Assembly (NCBI RefSeq): GCF_000261685.1
Contig: NZ_AJQE01000042.1
Location: forward strand, 46,568 to 110,567
DNA length: 64,000 nt
Source: Bradyrhizobium genomosp. I (2014)
GTDB taxonomy: Bacteria; Pseudomonadota; Alphaproteobacteria; Rhizobiales; Xanthobacteraceae
Direction: 5' to 3'
Every line of letters starts with the position of its first letter. Position 1 is the first letter of the stretch. The position numbers and the translations under genes are program-made. The notes beneath the pieces were generated by a model, which did not search any database, had not been told where the DNA came from, and worked only from the letters and a program-made list of their open reading frames with translations. Of this stretch, positions 26,187 through 35,813 are shown one piece after another.

Positions 26187-26768
26187 ATGAGAATCCTCAA
26201 AGCCGCCTGTGTCGCTTTCGTCTTGATCCTCGGGATCGCGTCCGCGATCAGGCAGTCGCAGCTGCGGGCGAACGCAGCGGATGGCGTCTCGACCGGTGCG
26301 AGCGTTGCCGATCGCGACGGGCATCTGCACGTACCCGATGACTATCGCACGACCTATCAGCTCCTCGGAAGCTGGGCGATTGCGGCAGAGGACGGGCGCG
26401 CCTCGAAGGAGTTTCACGTCGTGTATGCCTCGCCGGGAGTGATCGACGCCTATCGGAGAGACAAGCGCTTTCCGGACGGCGCGGTGCTGATCAAGGAGGT
26501 ATTCAAGGCGTCGACCTCTGAAATGACGACCGGTACCGTCAGCCGCGCCGACGCTTTGAAAGGGTGGTTCGTCATGGTGAAGGACACCGCGAACAGTCAT
26601 CCGGACAGCGCGCTGTGGGGCGATGGCTGGGGATGGTCTTGGTTCGACGCGAGCGACCGCTCGAAAACGACGACGACGGACTACAAGGCCGAATGTCTGG
26701 CTTGCCACGTACCCGCACGGGCGTCCGACTGGGTCTACGTCGATGGCTATCCGCCATTGAAGCACTAG
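26187..26768 (+). CDS. Cytochrome P460-family protein, copy 2
   Basis: 193 residues. Signal peptide about 1-30 (VAFVLILGIASAI, later RANAADG). The P460 core has YRTTYQLLGSWAI, FHVVYASPGVIDAYRRDKRFPDGAVLIKEV and WGDGWGWSWFDASD, with the heme motif CLACH near residue 172. It differs enough from copy 1 to suggest an old duplication. GGGAGA precedes ATG 26187. With copy 1 and the propeller protein downstream it looks like one transcription unit. Confidence 0.85.
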   Translation: MRILKAACVAFVLILGIASAIRQSQLRANAADGVSTGASVADRDGHLHVPDDYRTTYQLLGSWAIAAEDGRASKEFHVVYASPGVIDAYRRDKRFPDGAVLIKEVFKASTSEMTTGTVSRADALKGWFVMVKDTANSHPDSALWGDGWGWSWFDASDRSKTTTTDYKAECLACHVPARASDWVYVDGYPPLKH

Positions 26769-26830
26769 CACCGGCGCGGGTCACGGAAAGTCATTCGATT
26801 CAACCAAGCCAATCATCAAAGGAGCGAGAG

Positions 26831-28105
26831 ATGGCTAAAGAAGCGACGGCGAGTGAGATGGGGATGTCGAAGGGACAGGCTGGCCATCTCTACATCCAGA
26901 CCAACGAAATCGACAATGCCATCATTCACTACACCCGGCAGGCCGACGGCAAGCTGGTCGAGGTCGCGCGCATCAAGACGGGCGGCGCCGGCTCCGGTGA
27001 ATTCAAGCCGATCAGCGGCCAGGACAGCGCGCCCAACTCCTTCGAGGGCGCGGGAAGCGTGATCATTACATCCGATCGGCGCTTCATGTTCGCGACCAAT
27101 GGTGGAGACAATTCCGTTTCGAGCTTCCGCCTGGGTAGCGATGGGCGGCCGACGCTGCTCGACGTGAAGTCGACCGGCAACCCCGTCGACGGAAGAAGCG
27201 GCACGGCCAAATCGCTGGCTTTCGCTCCGACCACGCGCACGCTCTTCGTGCTGCACTCGTTCGGGCCGGATCATCTTCGGCTGATGTCGGTCGATGCCGA
27301 GGGCATGCTCAAGGCGCGGCCCGAGCGGTATACGGTGAACACCTACAGCAAGCGCAATCGCGTCTCCACCATGGTCGTGGTCTCGCCCAACGAGGAGCTG
27401 GTGCTCGTCGGCACCACATTCGATGAGCCGATCGCGCTCACCGGCTTGTATCCCGACGGCTCGCCCATCCTCTGGGTCCAGCGGGCCGGCGGCGCGCTGC
27501 ACTCGATCGCTTCGAATGCGCCGGATCCGGATGGCCTCGCCGTGTTCGCCCTGCAAAAGGATGGCTCGCTCGGGACGGCCAGGTTCTACGATGCGAAGGG
27601 CGGTTCTCCGTTCTATATCGCGTTCCTGCACCAGCGTCCGAACACGTTCGTGATCGGCTATGCCGTCGGCGACGGGTGCTCCATCTGCACCATCGAGAAG
27701 AACGGTTCGATCAATATCGGCCCGCTCGTCAAGATCGACACGAGCCCGGGGCTGCCGTCAGAGCTGTGCTGGCTGGCCGTCGCGCCCGATGACCGCACGA
27801 TCTACGCGACGAATTTCGGCTACAGCAACATCAGCAGCTACCGCATCAATGGTGGCGGCCTCGAGGTCGCCTGCGATCCGGCGTGTCCGAAGGTCCCCGG
27901 CGACGGCACCGCGAGGGGGTTGAACGGGACCGTGACCAGCGGGCCCAGCGATAGCTGGATCACGCCGGACGGCGCCTATCTCTATCAGATCTACGGCAAC
28001 GCGTCGAAGCTGGTCAGCTACAGCACCCAGCCTGACGGCTCGTTGAAGGAGATCGGCAGTGTCAAGATCCCGTACAACAGCCCTCAGGGGCTTGCGGGGT
28101 TCTGA
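26831..28105 (+). CDS. Beta-propeller protein (lactonase / 6-phosphogluconolactonase-like)
   Basis: 424 residues with no signal peptide. Repeated blades of the seven-bladed propeller are seen as GHLYIQTNEIDNAIIHY, DRRFMFATNGGDNSVSSFRL, TRTLFVLHSFGPDHLRLMSV, NEELVLVGTTFDEP, DDRTIYATNFGYSNISSYRI and DGAYLYQIYGNASKLVSY. This matches the lactonase (Pfam lactonase, YncE-like) family. Some members hydrolyse 6-phosphogluconolactone; many have no known reaction. Six or more Cys lie in the region 275-365 (GDGCSICTIE, CDPACP). GGAGCGAGAG precedes ATG 26831, 62 bases after the second P460 gene. Confidence 0.8.
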   Translation: MAKEATASEMGMSKGQAGHLYIQTNEIDNAIIHYTRQADGKLVEVARIKTGGAGSGEFKPISGQDSAPNSFEGAGSVIITSDRRFMFATNGGDNSVSSFRLGSDGRPTLLDVKSTGNPVDGRSGTAKSLAFAPTTRTLFVLHSFGPDHLRLMSVDAEGMLKARPERYTVNTYSKRNRVSTMVVVSPNEELVLVGTTFDEPIALTGLYPDGSPILWVQRAGGALHSIASNAPDPDGLAVFALQKDGSLGTARFYDAKGGSPFYIAFLHQRPNTFVIGYAVGDGCSICTIEKNGSINIGPLVKIDTSPGLPSELCWLAVAPDDRTIYATNFGYSNISSYRINGGGLEVACDPACPKVPGDGTARGLNGTVTSGPSDSWITPDGAYLYQIYGNASKLVSYSTQPDGSLKEIGSVKIPYNSPQGLAGF

Positions 28106-28214
28106 TCGCTCTTCCTCGACACGTGGTCCGGGCGTGGCCGGCTCTGCCGCTCCACGCCCGGCCTCGCTCGCCCTCAGGCGGGAAATGCAACGTCAATCGC
28201 GAGCTCCGAGACGG

Positions 28215-29126
28215 ATGTTTGAGGCGATTCATGAGCGCTCTCGCGGCAGATCCGCAGCCTCTCCCGGCCGTCCCGGAGAAGGGCAGAGTGCTACGGAGAA
28301 ATTCGACCTGCAGCGCGCCGCAGGGGCGGCTCGCGTGGTGTTCTCCGGCGCCGCAAGCGGCACGGAGATCCGCGACATCTATCAGAAGTTTCCGATCGCC
28401 GTTGCATTCCCGAACATCGACGATCGTCGGCGCAAGGAAGCCGTTCTGATCAACACTTCGGGCGGTGTCGCAGGCGGCGACGAGATCAGGATCGAGGTGG
28501 TCGTTCAAGGCAATGCCTCGGTCGCTGTAACCACGCAGGCCGCGGAGAAGGTCTATCGGGCGCTGGATCGCCCCGCCCGAATCCTGACCAGGTTAAAGGC
28601 CGAGGGGAACGCTCGGCTTGCCTGGCTCCCACAGGAGACGCTCGTCTTCAATCAGGCGCGCATCGCGCGGCAGACCGAGATCGACGTGAGCTCGGGCACT
28701 GAACTGATCGCCCTCGAGTGGCTGGTTCTTGGCCGCATCGAGAGCGGCGAGGAGGTTCTTGGCGGACATATCCTGGACGGCTGGCGCATCAGGGTCGACG
28801 GCCGTCTGGTCTGGGCGGATGGCCTCCTGGTGTCTGACCAGGTGTTCCCGCAGCTTCGGAACACGGCTCTGCTTTCAAACTGGAAAGCGATCGCGACGAT
28901 GATCTACTTCGGTCCACGTGCCGAGACCCGGCTCGAGAGATTGCGCGAGATCGGTGCTTCTCTGGAATGCACCTGCGGCGTCACGCTCGTGGGCGCGATC
29001 ATCGTGATCCGGGTAGCCGCGACTGCCGGTGCGGATCTCAGACGAGGTCTGCGCCGCTTCCTCGATCAACTCAACCATGAACTCGGATGCGGGCCCTTCG
29101 GAGTGCCGAAGATGTGGTCCTGCTAG
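28215..29126 (+). CDS. ureD: Urease accessory protein UreD
   Basis: About 303 residues. UreD (UreH) forms, with UreF and UreG, the complex that delivers nickel to apo-urease. Matching blocks are [48 protein letters not shown] and the C-terminal [12 protein letters not shown]. The upstream border is unclear: ATG 28185 and GTG or ATG further upstream are open but lack a good ribosome site; ATG 28215 gives a normal length. It begins about 110 bases after the propeller gene and leads the urease operon. Confidence 0.9.
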   Translation: MFEAIHERSRGRSAASPGRPGEGQSATEKFDLQRAAGAARVVFSGAASGTEIRDIYQKFPIAVAFPNIDDRRRKEAVLINTSGGVAGGDEIRIEVVVQGNASVAVTTQAAEKVYRALDRPARILTRLKAEGNARLAWLPQETLVFNQARIARQTEIDVSSGTELIALEWLVLGRIESGEEVLGGHILDGWRIRVDGRLVWADGLLVSDQVFPQLRNTALLSNWKAIATMIYFGPRAETRLERLREIGASLECTCGVTLVGAIIVIRVAATAGADLRRGLRRFLDQLNHELGCGPFGVPKMWSC

Positions 29127-29152
29127 CAGCGCTGCCAGGTCGGAGAAGCACC

Positions 29153-29455
29153 TTGAATCTGACGCCACGGGAACGAGACAAGCTGATGATCGCCCTTGCC
29201 GCAATCGTTGCGCGTGGCCGACTCGCGCGAGGCGTCAAGCTGAATTACCCCGAAAGCATCGCATTGATCTCGGATGCCATCATGGAAGGCGCTCGCGACG
29301 GACGGTCGGTCGCGGACCTGATGTCCGAAGGCGGCCGGCTTCTGCGCCGCGACCAGGTCATGGAGGGCATCCCGGAAATGATTCGCGAGATCCAGGTGGA
29401 GGCGACGTTTCCGGACGGGACCAAGCTTGTCCCGGTGCACAACCCGATCCGATAG
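29153..29455 (+). CDS. ureA: Urease gamma subunit UreA
   Basis: 100 residues, the exact usual length of UreA, when translated from a TTG at 29153 ([16 protein letters not shown]). CGGAGAAG lies seven bases upstream of that TTG, and an upstream ATG at 29087 would add 22 residues not found in the family. The conserved [29 protein letters not shown] and [13 protein letters not shown] blocks are present. It forms the trimeric urease with UreB and UreC. A weak TTG start would lower its yield unless balanced by coupling. Confidence 0.93.
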   Translation: MNLTPRERDKLMIALAAIVARGRLARGVKLNYPESIALISDAIMEGARDGRSVADLMSEGGRLLRRDQVMEGIPEMIREIQVEATFPDGTKLVPVHNPIR

Positions 29456-29461
29456 GAGCCG

Positions 29462-30040
29462 ATGATGCGTATCGTCCCGTCTTATGTCGCCGTGTTGAGC
29501 GTGCTTGCCTCGCCGGCCCTCGCTCATCCCGCCCTCGGCACAGGCAGTTCGTTCGACGCCGGCCTCGTCCATCCGTTCAGCGGCGCCGATCATCTTGTTG
29601 CGATCACGTTGGTGGGAACGTGGAGCGCGCTCATGGGCGGACCTGCAAGAGCCCTGTGGCCGCTGACCTTTCTGATCGCGATGCTGGGCGGCTTCCTTGC
29701 GGCAAGCGCGGGACTTCAGATGGGCTTCGTGGAGGCTGCGATCAGCCTCTCGGTGGTGGCATTGGGAGCGTTCGTTGCGTTCGAATTCAGGATGCCCGTC
29801 ATGCTGGGCGCCGCAGCCGTCGGCCTGTTTGCATTCTTCCATGGTCATGCGCATGGAACTGAAACGGCCGCGGTGCTCGTTCCCTACGTCATCGGCTTCA
29901 CAACGGCGACCGGTGCTCTGCTTCTCGTCGGCATGGTCGCTGGCCATTGCGGAAGAAGCGCGGCCATGAAAGGCCTGCTTCGCGCGGCGGGCGTCTGTGC
30001 CGGCCTTGTCGGGCTGCTGCTGCTCGGAGGCGTGGCATGA
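29462..30040 (+). CDS. ureJ: HupE/UreJ-family nickel permease
   Basis: 192 residues. A signal-like N-terminus (to about 21, ALAHPALG) is followed by six predicted membrane segments. The family signature [12 protein letters not shown] is at about 37-48, and a second His-rich segment [12 protein letters not shown] at about 122-133 is the probable nickel path. HupE/UreJ proteins import nickel or cobalt. It is placed between ureA and ureB; its stop overlaps the ureB start (ATGA at 30037). ATG 29465 is an equally good start. Confidence 0.88.
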   Translation: MMRIVPSYVAVLSVLASPALAHPALGTGSSFDAGLVHPFSGADHLVAITLVGTWSALMGGPARALWPLTFLIAMLGGFLAASAGLQMGFVEAAISLSVVALGAFVAFEFRMPVMLGAAAVGLFAFFHGHAHGTETAAVLVPYVIGFTTATGALLLVGMVAGHCGRSAAMKGLLRAAGVCAGLVGLLLLGGVA

Positions 30041-30375
30041 TTCCCGGGGAGGTCATTTCGAATGACGGCGACATCGTCCTGAACGGGGACAGGACGGGTC
30101 TATCGATTGTCGTATCCAACAGCGGCGACCGGCCCGTTCAGGTGGGCAGCCATTATCACTTCGCCGAAGTGAACGCCGCGCTCACGTTCGATCGATCCGC
30201 CGCTCGTGGATGCCGGCTCGATATCCCGGCGGGGACGGCGGTGCGGTTTGAGCCGGGTCAGTCGCGCGAGGTCTCGTTGATTCCGTTCGCCGGAGCGCGG
30301 CGCGTCTACGGCTTCAGCGGCAGCGTGATGGGACCTCTGGAATCGGCGACCGATACCTCCGGCTCCAACGAATAA
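30037..30375 (+). CDS. ureB: Urease beta subunit UreB
   Basis: 112 residues. The family opening [15 protein letters not shown], the block [16 protein letters not shown] and the end [14 protein letters not shown] are intact. UreB is a structural subunit of urease. Its ATG overlaps the hupE/ureJ stop by four bases (ATGA). GGAGG at about 30026 serves as ribosome site inside the upstream gene. Confidence 0.95.
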   Translation: MIPGEVISNDGDIVLNGDRTGLSIVVSNSGDRPVQVGSHYHFAEVNAALTFDRSAARGCRLDIPAGTAVRFEPGQSREVSLIPFAGARRVYGFSGSVMGPLESATDTSGSNE

Positions 30376-30387
30376 GGCGAGGAAGGC

Positions 30388-32091
30388 ATGTCCCACACGA
30401 TGAGCCGCAGAGCCTATGCGCAGATGTTTGGCGCCACGGTCGGCGACAGGGTGCGGCTGGCGGACACCGACCTGTTCATTGAGCCCGAGAGGGACCTCAC
30501 GATCTATGGCGAGGAAGTCAAGTTCGGAGGCGGCAAGGTCATCCGCGACGGTATGGGACAATCGCAGCTCACGCGGGCACAGGGAGCAGTCGACACGGTC
30601 ATCACCAACGCGCTGATCCTCGATCACTGGGGAATCGTCAAGGCCGACATCGCGATCAAGGATGGGCTCATCGCCGCCATCGGCAAGGCGGGCAACCCCG
30701 ACATACAGCCGGGTGTTTCGATCATCATCGGGCCGGGAACGGAAATCATCGCGGGCGAGGGCAAGATCATCACCGCCGGCGGAATGGATACACACATCCA
30801 TTTCATCTGCCCCCAGCAGATCGAGGAGGCGCTTTTCTCGGGCGTCACAACCATGATGGGTGGCGGCACCGGACCCGCCGCTGGAACGACGGCGACGACC
30901 TGCACCCCGGGGCCATGGCACATCCATCGGATGCTCGAGGCGCTGGATGCGTTCCCGATGAATTTCGGCGTTTTCGGCAAGGGCAACACGAGCGTCCCTG
31001 CCGGCCTGGTCGACCAGATCGAAGCCGGCGCGTGCGGCCTGAAGCTGCACGAAGACTGGGGAGCAACGCCCGCATCGATCGACTGCTGTCTCTCTGTCGC
31101 CGACGACATGGACGTGCAGGTCATGATCCACACCGATTCCCTGAACGAGGGCGGCTTCGTCGAGAGCACGATAGCGGCATTCAAGGGCAGGACGATCCAT
31201 GCGGCTCATACGGAGGGAGCCGGCGGCGGGCATGCGCCAGACATCATCAAGATCTGTGGCGAGAGGAACGTCATACCAGCCTCGACAAACCCCACGCGTC
31301 CCTACACTGCGAATACGCTCGACGAAGCCCTCGACATGCTGATGGTGACCCATCACCTGGATCGCCGTATCCCGGAGGATGTCGCGTTCGCCGAGAGCCG
31401 CATCCGAAAGGAGACGATCGCCGCAGAGGATATTCTGCACGATCTCGGCGCGTTCTCGATCGTGTCGTCGGACAGCCAGGCGATGGGGCGCGTCGGCGAG
31501 GTGATCACGCGGACGTGGCAGACAGCCGACAAGATGAAGAAGCAGTTCGGGCGGTTGCCAGAGGAGACCGGGCATAACGACAACTTCAGGGCGCGGCGCT
31601 ACGTCGCGAAATACACCATCAATCCGGCCATCGTGCAGGGAATGTCACGCTACGTTGGTTCGGTTGAGGTCGGGAAGCTCGCGGACATCGCCATCTGGGA
31701 TCCGGCGTTCTTCGGGATCAAGCCCGACATGGTCTTGAAATCCGGCATGATCGTTGCCGCCATCATGGGCGATCCCAATGCATCGATACCGACGCCTCAA
31801 CCGGAATACTACCGGCCGATGTTTGGCGCCTTCGGCCGTGCTCCCGGCAGAAATTCTGTGACCTTCGTCAGTCAGGCCGCGCTCGAAAGGACGAGACAGC
31901 TCGGCCTGGCAAAGCAGCTCCTGCCAGTCTCGAATACGCGATCGATCGGCAAGCATTCCATGATCCTCAACGACGCGCTGCCCCACATGGAGGTCGATCC
32001 CGAAACCTACGAGGTGCGGGCCGACGGACGACTCCTCACTTGTCCGCCGGTGAGTGTGGTCCCGATGGCGCAGCGCTATTTCATGTACTGA
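30388..32091 (+). CDS. ureC: Urease alpha (catalytic) subunit UreC
   Basis: 567 residues, usual length. Nickel ligands are recognisable: His 136 and His 138 (MDTHIHF), carbamylated Lys 219 (GLKLHEDWG), His 248, His 274 (AHTEGAGGG) and Asp 362 (SSDSQAMG). The catalytic flap His is His 322. The residue before it, normally Cys (Cys 319 in Klebsiella, Cys 322 in Sporosarcina), is Thr 321 (LMVTHHLD, codon 31348-31350). Urease hydrolyses urea to ammonia and carbamate in the cytoplasm. AAGGCGAGGAAGG precedes ATG 30388. Confidence 0.97.
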   Translation: MSHTMSRRAYAQMFGATVGDRVRLADTDLFIEPERDLTIYGEEVKFGGGKVIRDGMGQSQLTRAQGAVDTVITNALILDHWGIVKADIAIKDGLIAAIGKAGNPDIQPGVSIIIGPGTEIIAGEGKIITAGGMDTHIHFICPQQIEEALFSGVTTMMGGGTGPAAGTTATTCTPGPWHIHRMLEALDAFPMNFGVFGKGNTSVPAGLVDQIEAGACGLKLHEDWGATPASIDCCLSVADDMDVQVMIHTDSLNEGGFVESTIAAFKGRTIHAAHTEGAGGGHAPDIIKICGERNVIPASTNPTRPYTANTLDEALDMLMVTHHLDRRIPEDVAFAESRIRKETIAAEDILHDLGAFSIVSSDSQAMGRVGEVITRTWQTADKMKKQFGRLPEETGHNDNFRARRYVAKYTINPAIVQGMSRYVGSVEVGKLADIAIWDPAFFGIKPDMVLKSGMIVAAIMGDPNASIPTPQPEYYRPMFGAFGRAPGRNSVTFVSQAALERTRQLGLAKQLLPVSNTRSIGKHSMILNDALPHMEVDPETYEVRADGRLLTCPPVSVVPMAQRYFMY

Positions 32092-32109
32092 CGCCGGCAT
32101 GGTGGTCCG

Positions 32110-32808
32110 ATGACAGACCAGAGCTATCGACATACGACGCTGGCGTTCCTCAGGCTGCAGAGCTGGCTTTCGCCGTCGTTTCCCAACGGGGCCTACAGCT
32201 ACTCGCACGGGCTGGAATGGGCTGTGGAGGCCGGCTATGTCTCCGATCGGCGCAGTCTGATCGATTGGCTCAAGGCCGACCTTTGCTATGGCTCCGGCCG
32301 AAACGATGCGATCTTCTTCAGCGAAGCCTATCGATGCGTTGCCGAGGATGCCGAAGGTCAGCTTCCGCAGCTGGCTGAACTCGCAGCCGCCTCCCGCGGA
32401 ACGTCGGAATTCGTGCTCGAATCCGCGCAACAATCCTCTGCGTGCCTTGCGACCCTTCGCAGTGTCTGGCCGGATCGAATTCTGGACATTTTCTCCGACC
32501 CGAAATGCCCGCCTGTGCTGGCCGTCCTGCTCGGAGCGCGAGCGGCCCGCGAGCGGATAGCGGTCGACATTGCACTGCCCGCATTCCTGCACAGCTACGT
32601 CGCCAATCTGGTGAGCGCGGGCGTTCGATTGGTGCCTCTCGGTCAGACCGACGGTCAGCTCGCTATCGCAGCGCTCGAGCAGGCGATCCTGTCGCGCAGT
32701 GAAATGGCAAGCCGTGAGACGATCGACGATCTCGGTTCGGCGGGCATGATGGTCGAGCTCGCCTCCATCGCGCACGAACTCCAGTATACGAGGTTGTTTC
32801 GATCATGA
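32110..32808 (+). CDS. ureF: Urease accessory protein UreF
   Basis: 232 residues, all helical. The family opening [21 protein letters not shown] and the internal [21 protein letters not shown] block are present. UreF bridges UreD and UreG and gates GTP-driven nickel insertion. It starts 18 bases after ureC, and its stop overlaps the ureG start (ATGA at 32805). A ureE gene, often placed before ureF, is absent. Confidence 0.94.
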   Translation: MTDQSYRHTTLAFLRLQSWLSPSFPNGAYSYSHGLEWAVEAGYVSDRRSLIDWLKADLCYGSGRNDAIFFSEAYRCVAEDAEGQLPQLAELAAASRGTSEFVLESAQQSSACLATLRSVWPDRILDIFSDPKCPPVLAVLLGARAARERIAVDIALPAFLHSYVANLVSAGVRLVPLGQTDGQLAIAALEQAILSRSEMASRETIDDLGSAGMMVELASIAHELQYTRLFRS

Positions 32809-33494
32809 ACACGATTGAACGCGAGAGCAGGTCGCTCCGCACACCCGGCATTTCGGCAACCAACGGGCCGCTGCGCGTCGGAATCGGCGGTCCGGTCGGG
32901 TCTGGAAAGACGGCGCTGGTCGAGGCGCTGTGCAAGCATCTGCGCGACTTCTACGAGATCTACGTGATCACCAACGACATCTATACCAAGGAGGATCAGC
33001 TCATTCTGACCCGCGCGCAAGCGCTGGCGGCAGAGCGCATCATGGGAGTGGAGACGGGTGGCTGTCCGCATACGGCCATACGGGAGGACGCCTCGATGAA
33101 CCTGGCGGCGATCCACGACATGAACCTGAAGTTTCCGGACGCGGAGCTTTGCTTCGTCGAGTCGGGCGGTGACAATCTCGCCGCCACCTTCAGCCCGGAG
33201 CTTGCGGACCTGACCGTCTACGTGATCGACGTCGCGGCTGGCGAGAAGATCCCGCGCAAGGGAGGACCGGGGATCATGCGATCCGACCTGCTGGTGATCA
33301 ACAAGGTCGATCTGGCTCCTCTGGTGGGCGCAAATCTGGAGATCATGGAAGCGGACGCGCGACGGATGCGCGGCGCGCGACCGTTCGTCTTCTCCAATCT
33401 GAAGAGTGGTCGGGGCGTCGATGAGATCGCGGGCTTCATTCTGCAGAAGGGCGGGTTGTCCGCCGCGACGCTGTCTGGAGGTGCCCATCGATGA
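32805..33494 (+). CDS. ureG: Urease accessory GTPase UreG
   Basis: 229 residues. The P-loop [15 protein letters not shown] is at about 25-39, the metal-binding CPH in [15 protein letters not shown] at about 88, the ESGGDNL block at about 118, and the guanine motif NKVDLAP at about 164. UreG hydrolyses GTP to deliver nickel. There is no His-rich N-terminus that could replace UreE. Its stop overlaps an ATG (33491) that opens a 54-codon frame with no recognisable product, suggesting a lost downstream gene. Confidence 0.95.
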   Translation: MNTIERESRSLRTPGISATNGPLRVGIGGPVGSGKTALVEALCKHLRDFYEIYVITNDIYTKEDQLILTRAQALAAERIMGVETGGCPHTAIREDASMNLAAIHDMNLKFPDAELCFVESGGDNLAATFSPELADLTVYVIDVAAGEKIPRKGGPGIMRSDLLVINKVDLAPLVGANLEIMEADARRMRGARPFVFSNLKSGRGVDEIAGFILQKGGLSAATLSGGAHR

Positions 33495-33655
33495 CGGTCA
33501 CGCTGGCAGAACTTCCTGGCTCGGCGGGGGTCTTCGAAGAAGTTGACCTCGGCGCCTGCGCAGACGCAGCCTGCGAATTTGCGACCTCGCTTTCGTCTCT
33601 TGGCTACCGTAAGCAAATAGTTAAGCGCTTGCTCGGTAGCCAGATGACCCTTTAG
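33491..33655 (+). pseudogene. 54-codon stub coupled to ureG
   Basis: ATG 33491 overlaps the ureG stop (ATGA), the normal layout for a next operon gene. The frame runs 54 codons ([19 protein letters not shown] at the start) and ends at TAG 33653-33655. The composition looks coding to about 33600, after which the opposite strand looks coding instead. I read it as the 5' stub of a gene cut off by a rearrangement. Family unknown. Confidence 0.35.
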
Positions 33656-33784
33656 GACAGTGACAATGCGCTCCTCGTACTGCCTGATCCGCTCGGTTGC
33701 CGTCCTATGGGCCTCCTCAAATATCTTTTCTTGCTCGGTCGGCTCCAAATCTTGGAGCATCACCCAATTCTGTTCATCGGCCAC
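33590..33784 (-). pseudogene. N-terminal fragment of an unknown helical protein
   Basis: From ATG 33784 the minus strand reads a convincing charged helical N-terminus (TEQEKIFEEAHRTATERIRQ, later TEQALNYLLTVAKRRKRGRK). The frame continues past about 33590 only as antisense of ureG, so the coding part stops near there. It appears to be fused end to end with the ureG-coupled stub, marking a junction near 33590-33610. Family not recognised. Confidence 0.4.
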
Positions 33785-33921
33785 ATCTCTCTCCCTGGCT
33801 GCGGAAACTATGACACATCTTGCAATGTGGTTCGTTTTCCGATCGGCAGTCCCGCAGGCTCAGTCCTATACTTGTGGAGACCTGCTCGCGGTGACGGCCA
33901 GCGAACCAACTGATAATCAGT

Positions 33922-34110
33922 TTAGCGAAAAGCGCTTTTGAATAGTTCAAGTACAGTCATTGGCGGAGGGCACTCTGGGGGCGGGGCGACAAGCTCTCTC
34001 ACCCTGCAATTACGGCCTCCATCGACTCCCCACCCAATGCCGGTAAAGTGATTGCCGCCGTATTGCTCGGCAAGAAGTTGACGACGGACTGTAACGGCCG
34101 CCGTGCTCAT
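33922..34110 (-). CDS. Small hypothetical protein
   Basis: A 62-residue frame from ATG 34110 (MSTAAVTVRRQLLAEQYGG, ending PPPMTVLELFKSAFR). It has no signal peptide or known motif. AT content here is higher than in the flanks. It might be a remnant, since it lies in the decayed stretch after ureG. The rest of 33785-34175 shows nothing I can name. Confidence 0.3.
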   Translation of the reverse strand: MSTAAVTVRRQLLAEQYGGNHFTGIGWGVDGGRNCRVRELVAPPPECPPPMTVLELFKSAFR

Positions 34111-34175
34111 CCGGCTTTCCACGAGTGCGGGTCGACCCGACAAGTTCGACTCCGCAACAGCGGGAGATCCAGACT

Positions 34176-35237
34176 TCAACTCCAACCCTGCCGATCTAGG
34201 CCCTTCTGCCAACAGCGTGGACCGTTCGATAAAATTGCATTGAGCGGCGCTTGGTTAGAAGAGGTTGTGAAAGGACGTTCAAAATTCGGGGGGGCTCGCG
34301 ACCAACTCCTTTCGCGAACGACATCCTTGGCCTTTTTGTCGGACCGCAGGCCGAGATAGACTGGCTGTCGCAGCTCTCCCTTGCTGGTCCACTCCGCGAA
34401 CTTCACCTCTGCGACCAAGGAAGGACGCACCCAGGTCGTGACCTGCTCATCCTTCACCTTGGCGGGAAAGGGCGACTTGGCCGTCTTGAGCTTCACGAGC
34501 TTGCCGTGAAGCTCTTCCAGAACCTGGTGGCTGAACCCGGTGCCGACGTGGCCGATGTACCGCCACGCATCGTTCTCCCGTACCGCCAGCACGAGGGCGC
34601 CGAAGAACGGCCGGGTTCGCCTCGGCGCCGTGAAGCCGGCGATCACGACCTCCTGACGTTGCGCGGTCTTCACCTTAAGCCAGTCAGCGGTTCGGCGTCC
34701 GGATGCGTACGGGCTGTCGGCGCGCTTGGCCATGATGCCTTCGAGATGCCTTCGCTCGGCTTCCGCGAAGAACTTCGTTCCCTTGCCTTTGCGGTGGTTG
34801 CTGAACGCGATCAGCTTGTGGCGCGGCAGGATGGCCTTGAGCCGCTTCTTGCGCTTCAGGAGCGGCAGTGCTCGCAGGTCCTCGCCATCCGCGAACATGA
34901 GGTCGAACGCGCAGTACAAGAGCTTGGCCTCATGGCGCAGGGCGTTCTGAAGCAACTGAAAATGGGATGCGCCGTCCTTGCCGACCGCGACGAGCTCGCC
35001 ATCGATCACGGCGTCGGCCGTCACGCCCTCCAGCGCTTTCGCGACCTCGACGTAGGAGCTGTTGATGATCTTCCCATTACGGCTGTAGAGCGCGACCCGA
35101 CCACGCCGGATCTCCGCAACCATGCGGAAACCATCGAACTTGTCCTCGAAGACCCAGTCGGGGTCGTCGAATGGTGAGTCGGTCAGCGTGGCCAGCATGG
35201 GCTGCAGGCGACGAGGCAGGGTCGATTTTCGGGCCAT
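34176..35237 (-). CDS. ATP-dependent DNA ligase (LigD ligase-domain type)
   Basis: 353 residues. The adenylation motif EDKFDGFRM puts the AMP-accepting Lys at 33. Later nucleotidyltransferase motifs are DGELVAVG, CAFDLMFADGEDL, LEGIMAKR and ADWLKVK, followed by the OB-fold with RPSLVAEVKFAEWT. Such ligases (LigC or the LigD ligase part) work in Ku-dependent end joining. The recognisable OB-fold ends near residue 309 (DKKAKDVVRE). The last 45 residues resemble no ligase and look like read-through into unrelated DNA. No ku gene is in the window. Confidence 0.88.
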   Translation of the reverse strand: MARKSTLPRRLQPMLATLTDSPFDDPDWVFEDKFDGFRMVAEIRRGRVALYSRNGKIINSSYVEVAKALEGVTADAVIDGELVAVGKDGASHFQLLQNALRHEAKLLYCAFDLMFADGEDLRALPLLKRKKRLKAILPRHKLIAFSNHRKGKGTKFFAEAERRHLEGIMAKRADSPYASGRRTADWLKVKTAQRQEVVIAGFTAPRRTRPFFGALVLAVRENDAWRYIGHVGTGFSHQVLEELHGKLVKLKTAKSPFPAKVKDEQVTTWVRPSLVAEVKFAEWTSKGELRQPVYLGLRSDKKAKDVVRERSWSRAPPNFERPFTTSSNQAPLNAILSNGPRCWQKGLDRQGWS

Positions 35238-35249
35238 GGCAGGGGCTCT

Positions 35250-35813
35250 CTACAGGGCCGGCAAAGGCCGAAACGAGGAGGATGGAAGGCGAACCCGCGC
35301 GCTGTCGCCGGCCACGACCGGTCCCCCGGCTCGGACCACGCCCAGCACCCCTGATTTGAATGGGGGCCCGTTTCCTCCGACGACAGCACCTGCCGTTTCA
35401 GTCCGGCCCGGAAGCGATCGATGAGGATCCAGGGCGTCCGGAGCCCGGTCAGCTCGACCATGGCCGTCGGCCCGAGCTCGATCAGGGTCCCGAGCGGCAT
35501 CCGTTCGAGGTCCAATCCGCCGGTAGTGACGTTCTCGCCGAGCTCGCCGGCGCCAACCTCGAAGCCAGCTTCGAGGAGGGACGGGAAGAGTTCGGACGGG
35601 ATCAGGTGGACTTGCCGGAGATTGGGCAGGCGGGGACGGCGGCGTGCCAAATAGCGGTGCCGGACGAACGGGCCGGCGTGAGCGTCGCCTTCTACCGTAG
35701 CCTTCCACCAGGATTATGCGGTCCCGAGTTGGTTTGCTGAAGTAGTGCCCAGGGTCGGCGGCGACCGCCGCCACCTTTGCCTCGAGCGAGAGATCGTGCG
35801 TCTGCGGCATCAG
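35250..35813 (-). pseudogene. MOSC-domain protein with two frameshifts
   Basis: Three frames of the minus strand together spell a MOSC protein. Part one, from ATG 35813, begins MPQTHDLSLEAKVAAVAAD and reaches RIILVEGYG. After a shift near 35690 part two reads VEGDAHAGPFVRHRYLARRR and then NLRQVHLIPSELF, GELGENVTTGGLDLE and VELTGLRTPW. After a second shift near 35360 part three ends GVLGVVRAGGPVVAGD. MOSC domains bind a sulfur-carrying or molybdenum cofactor. The intact order but broken frame means it is recently inactivated, unless the sequence has errors. Confidence 0.75.

Noticed and set aside
34251..35177. A 308-codon plus-strand frame opposite the DNA ligase
   Set aside because: The minus strand has all ligase motifs in order; the plus frame has none and is a shadow.
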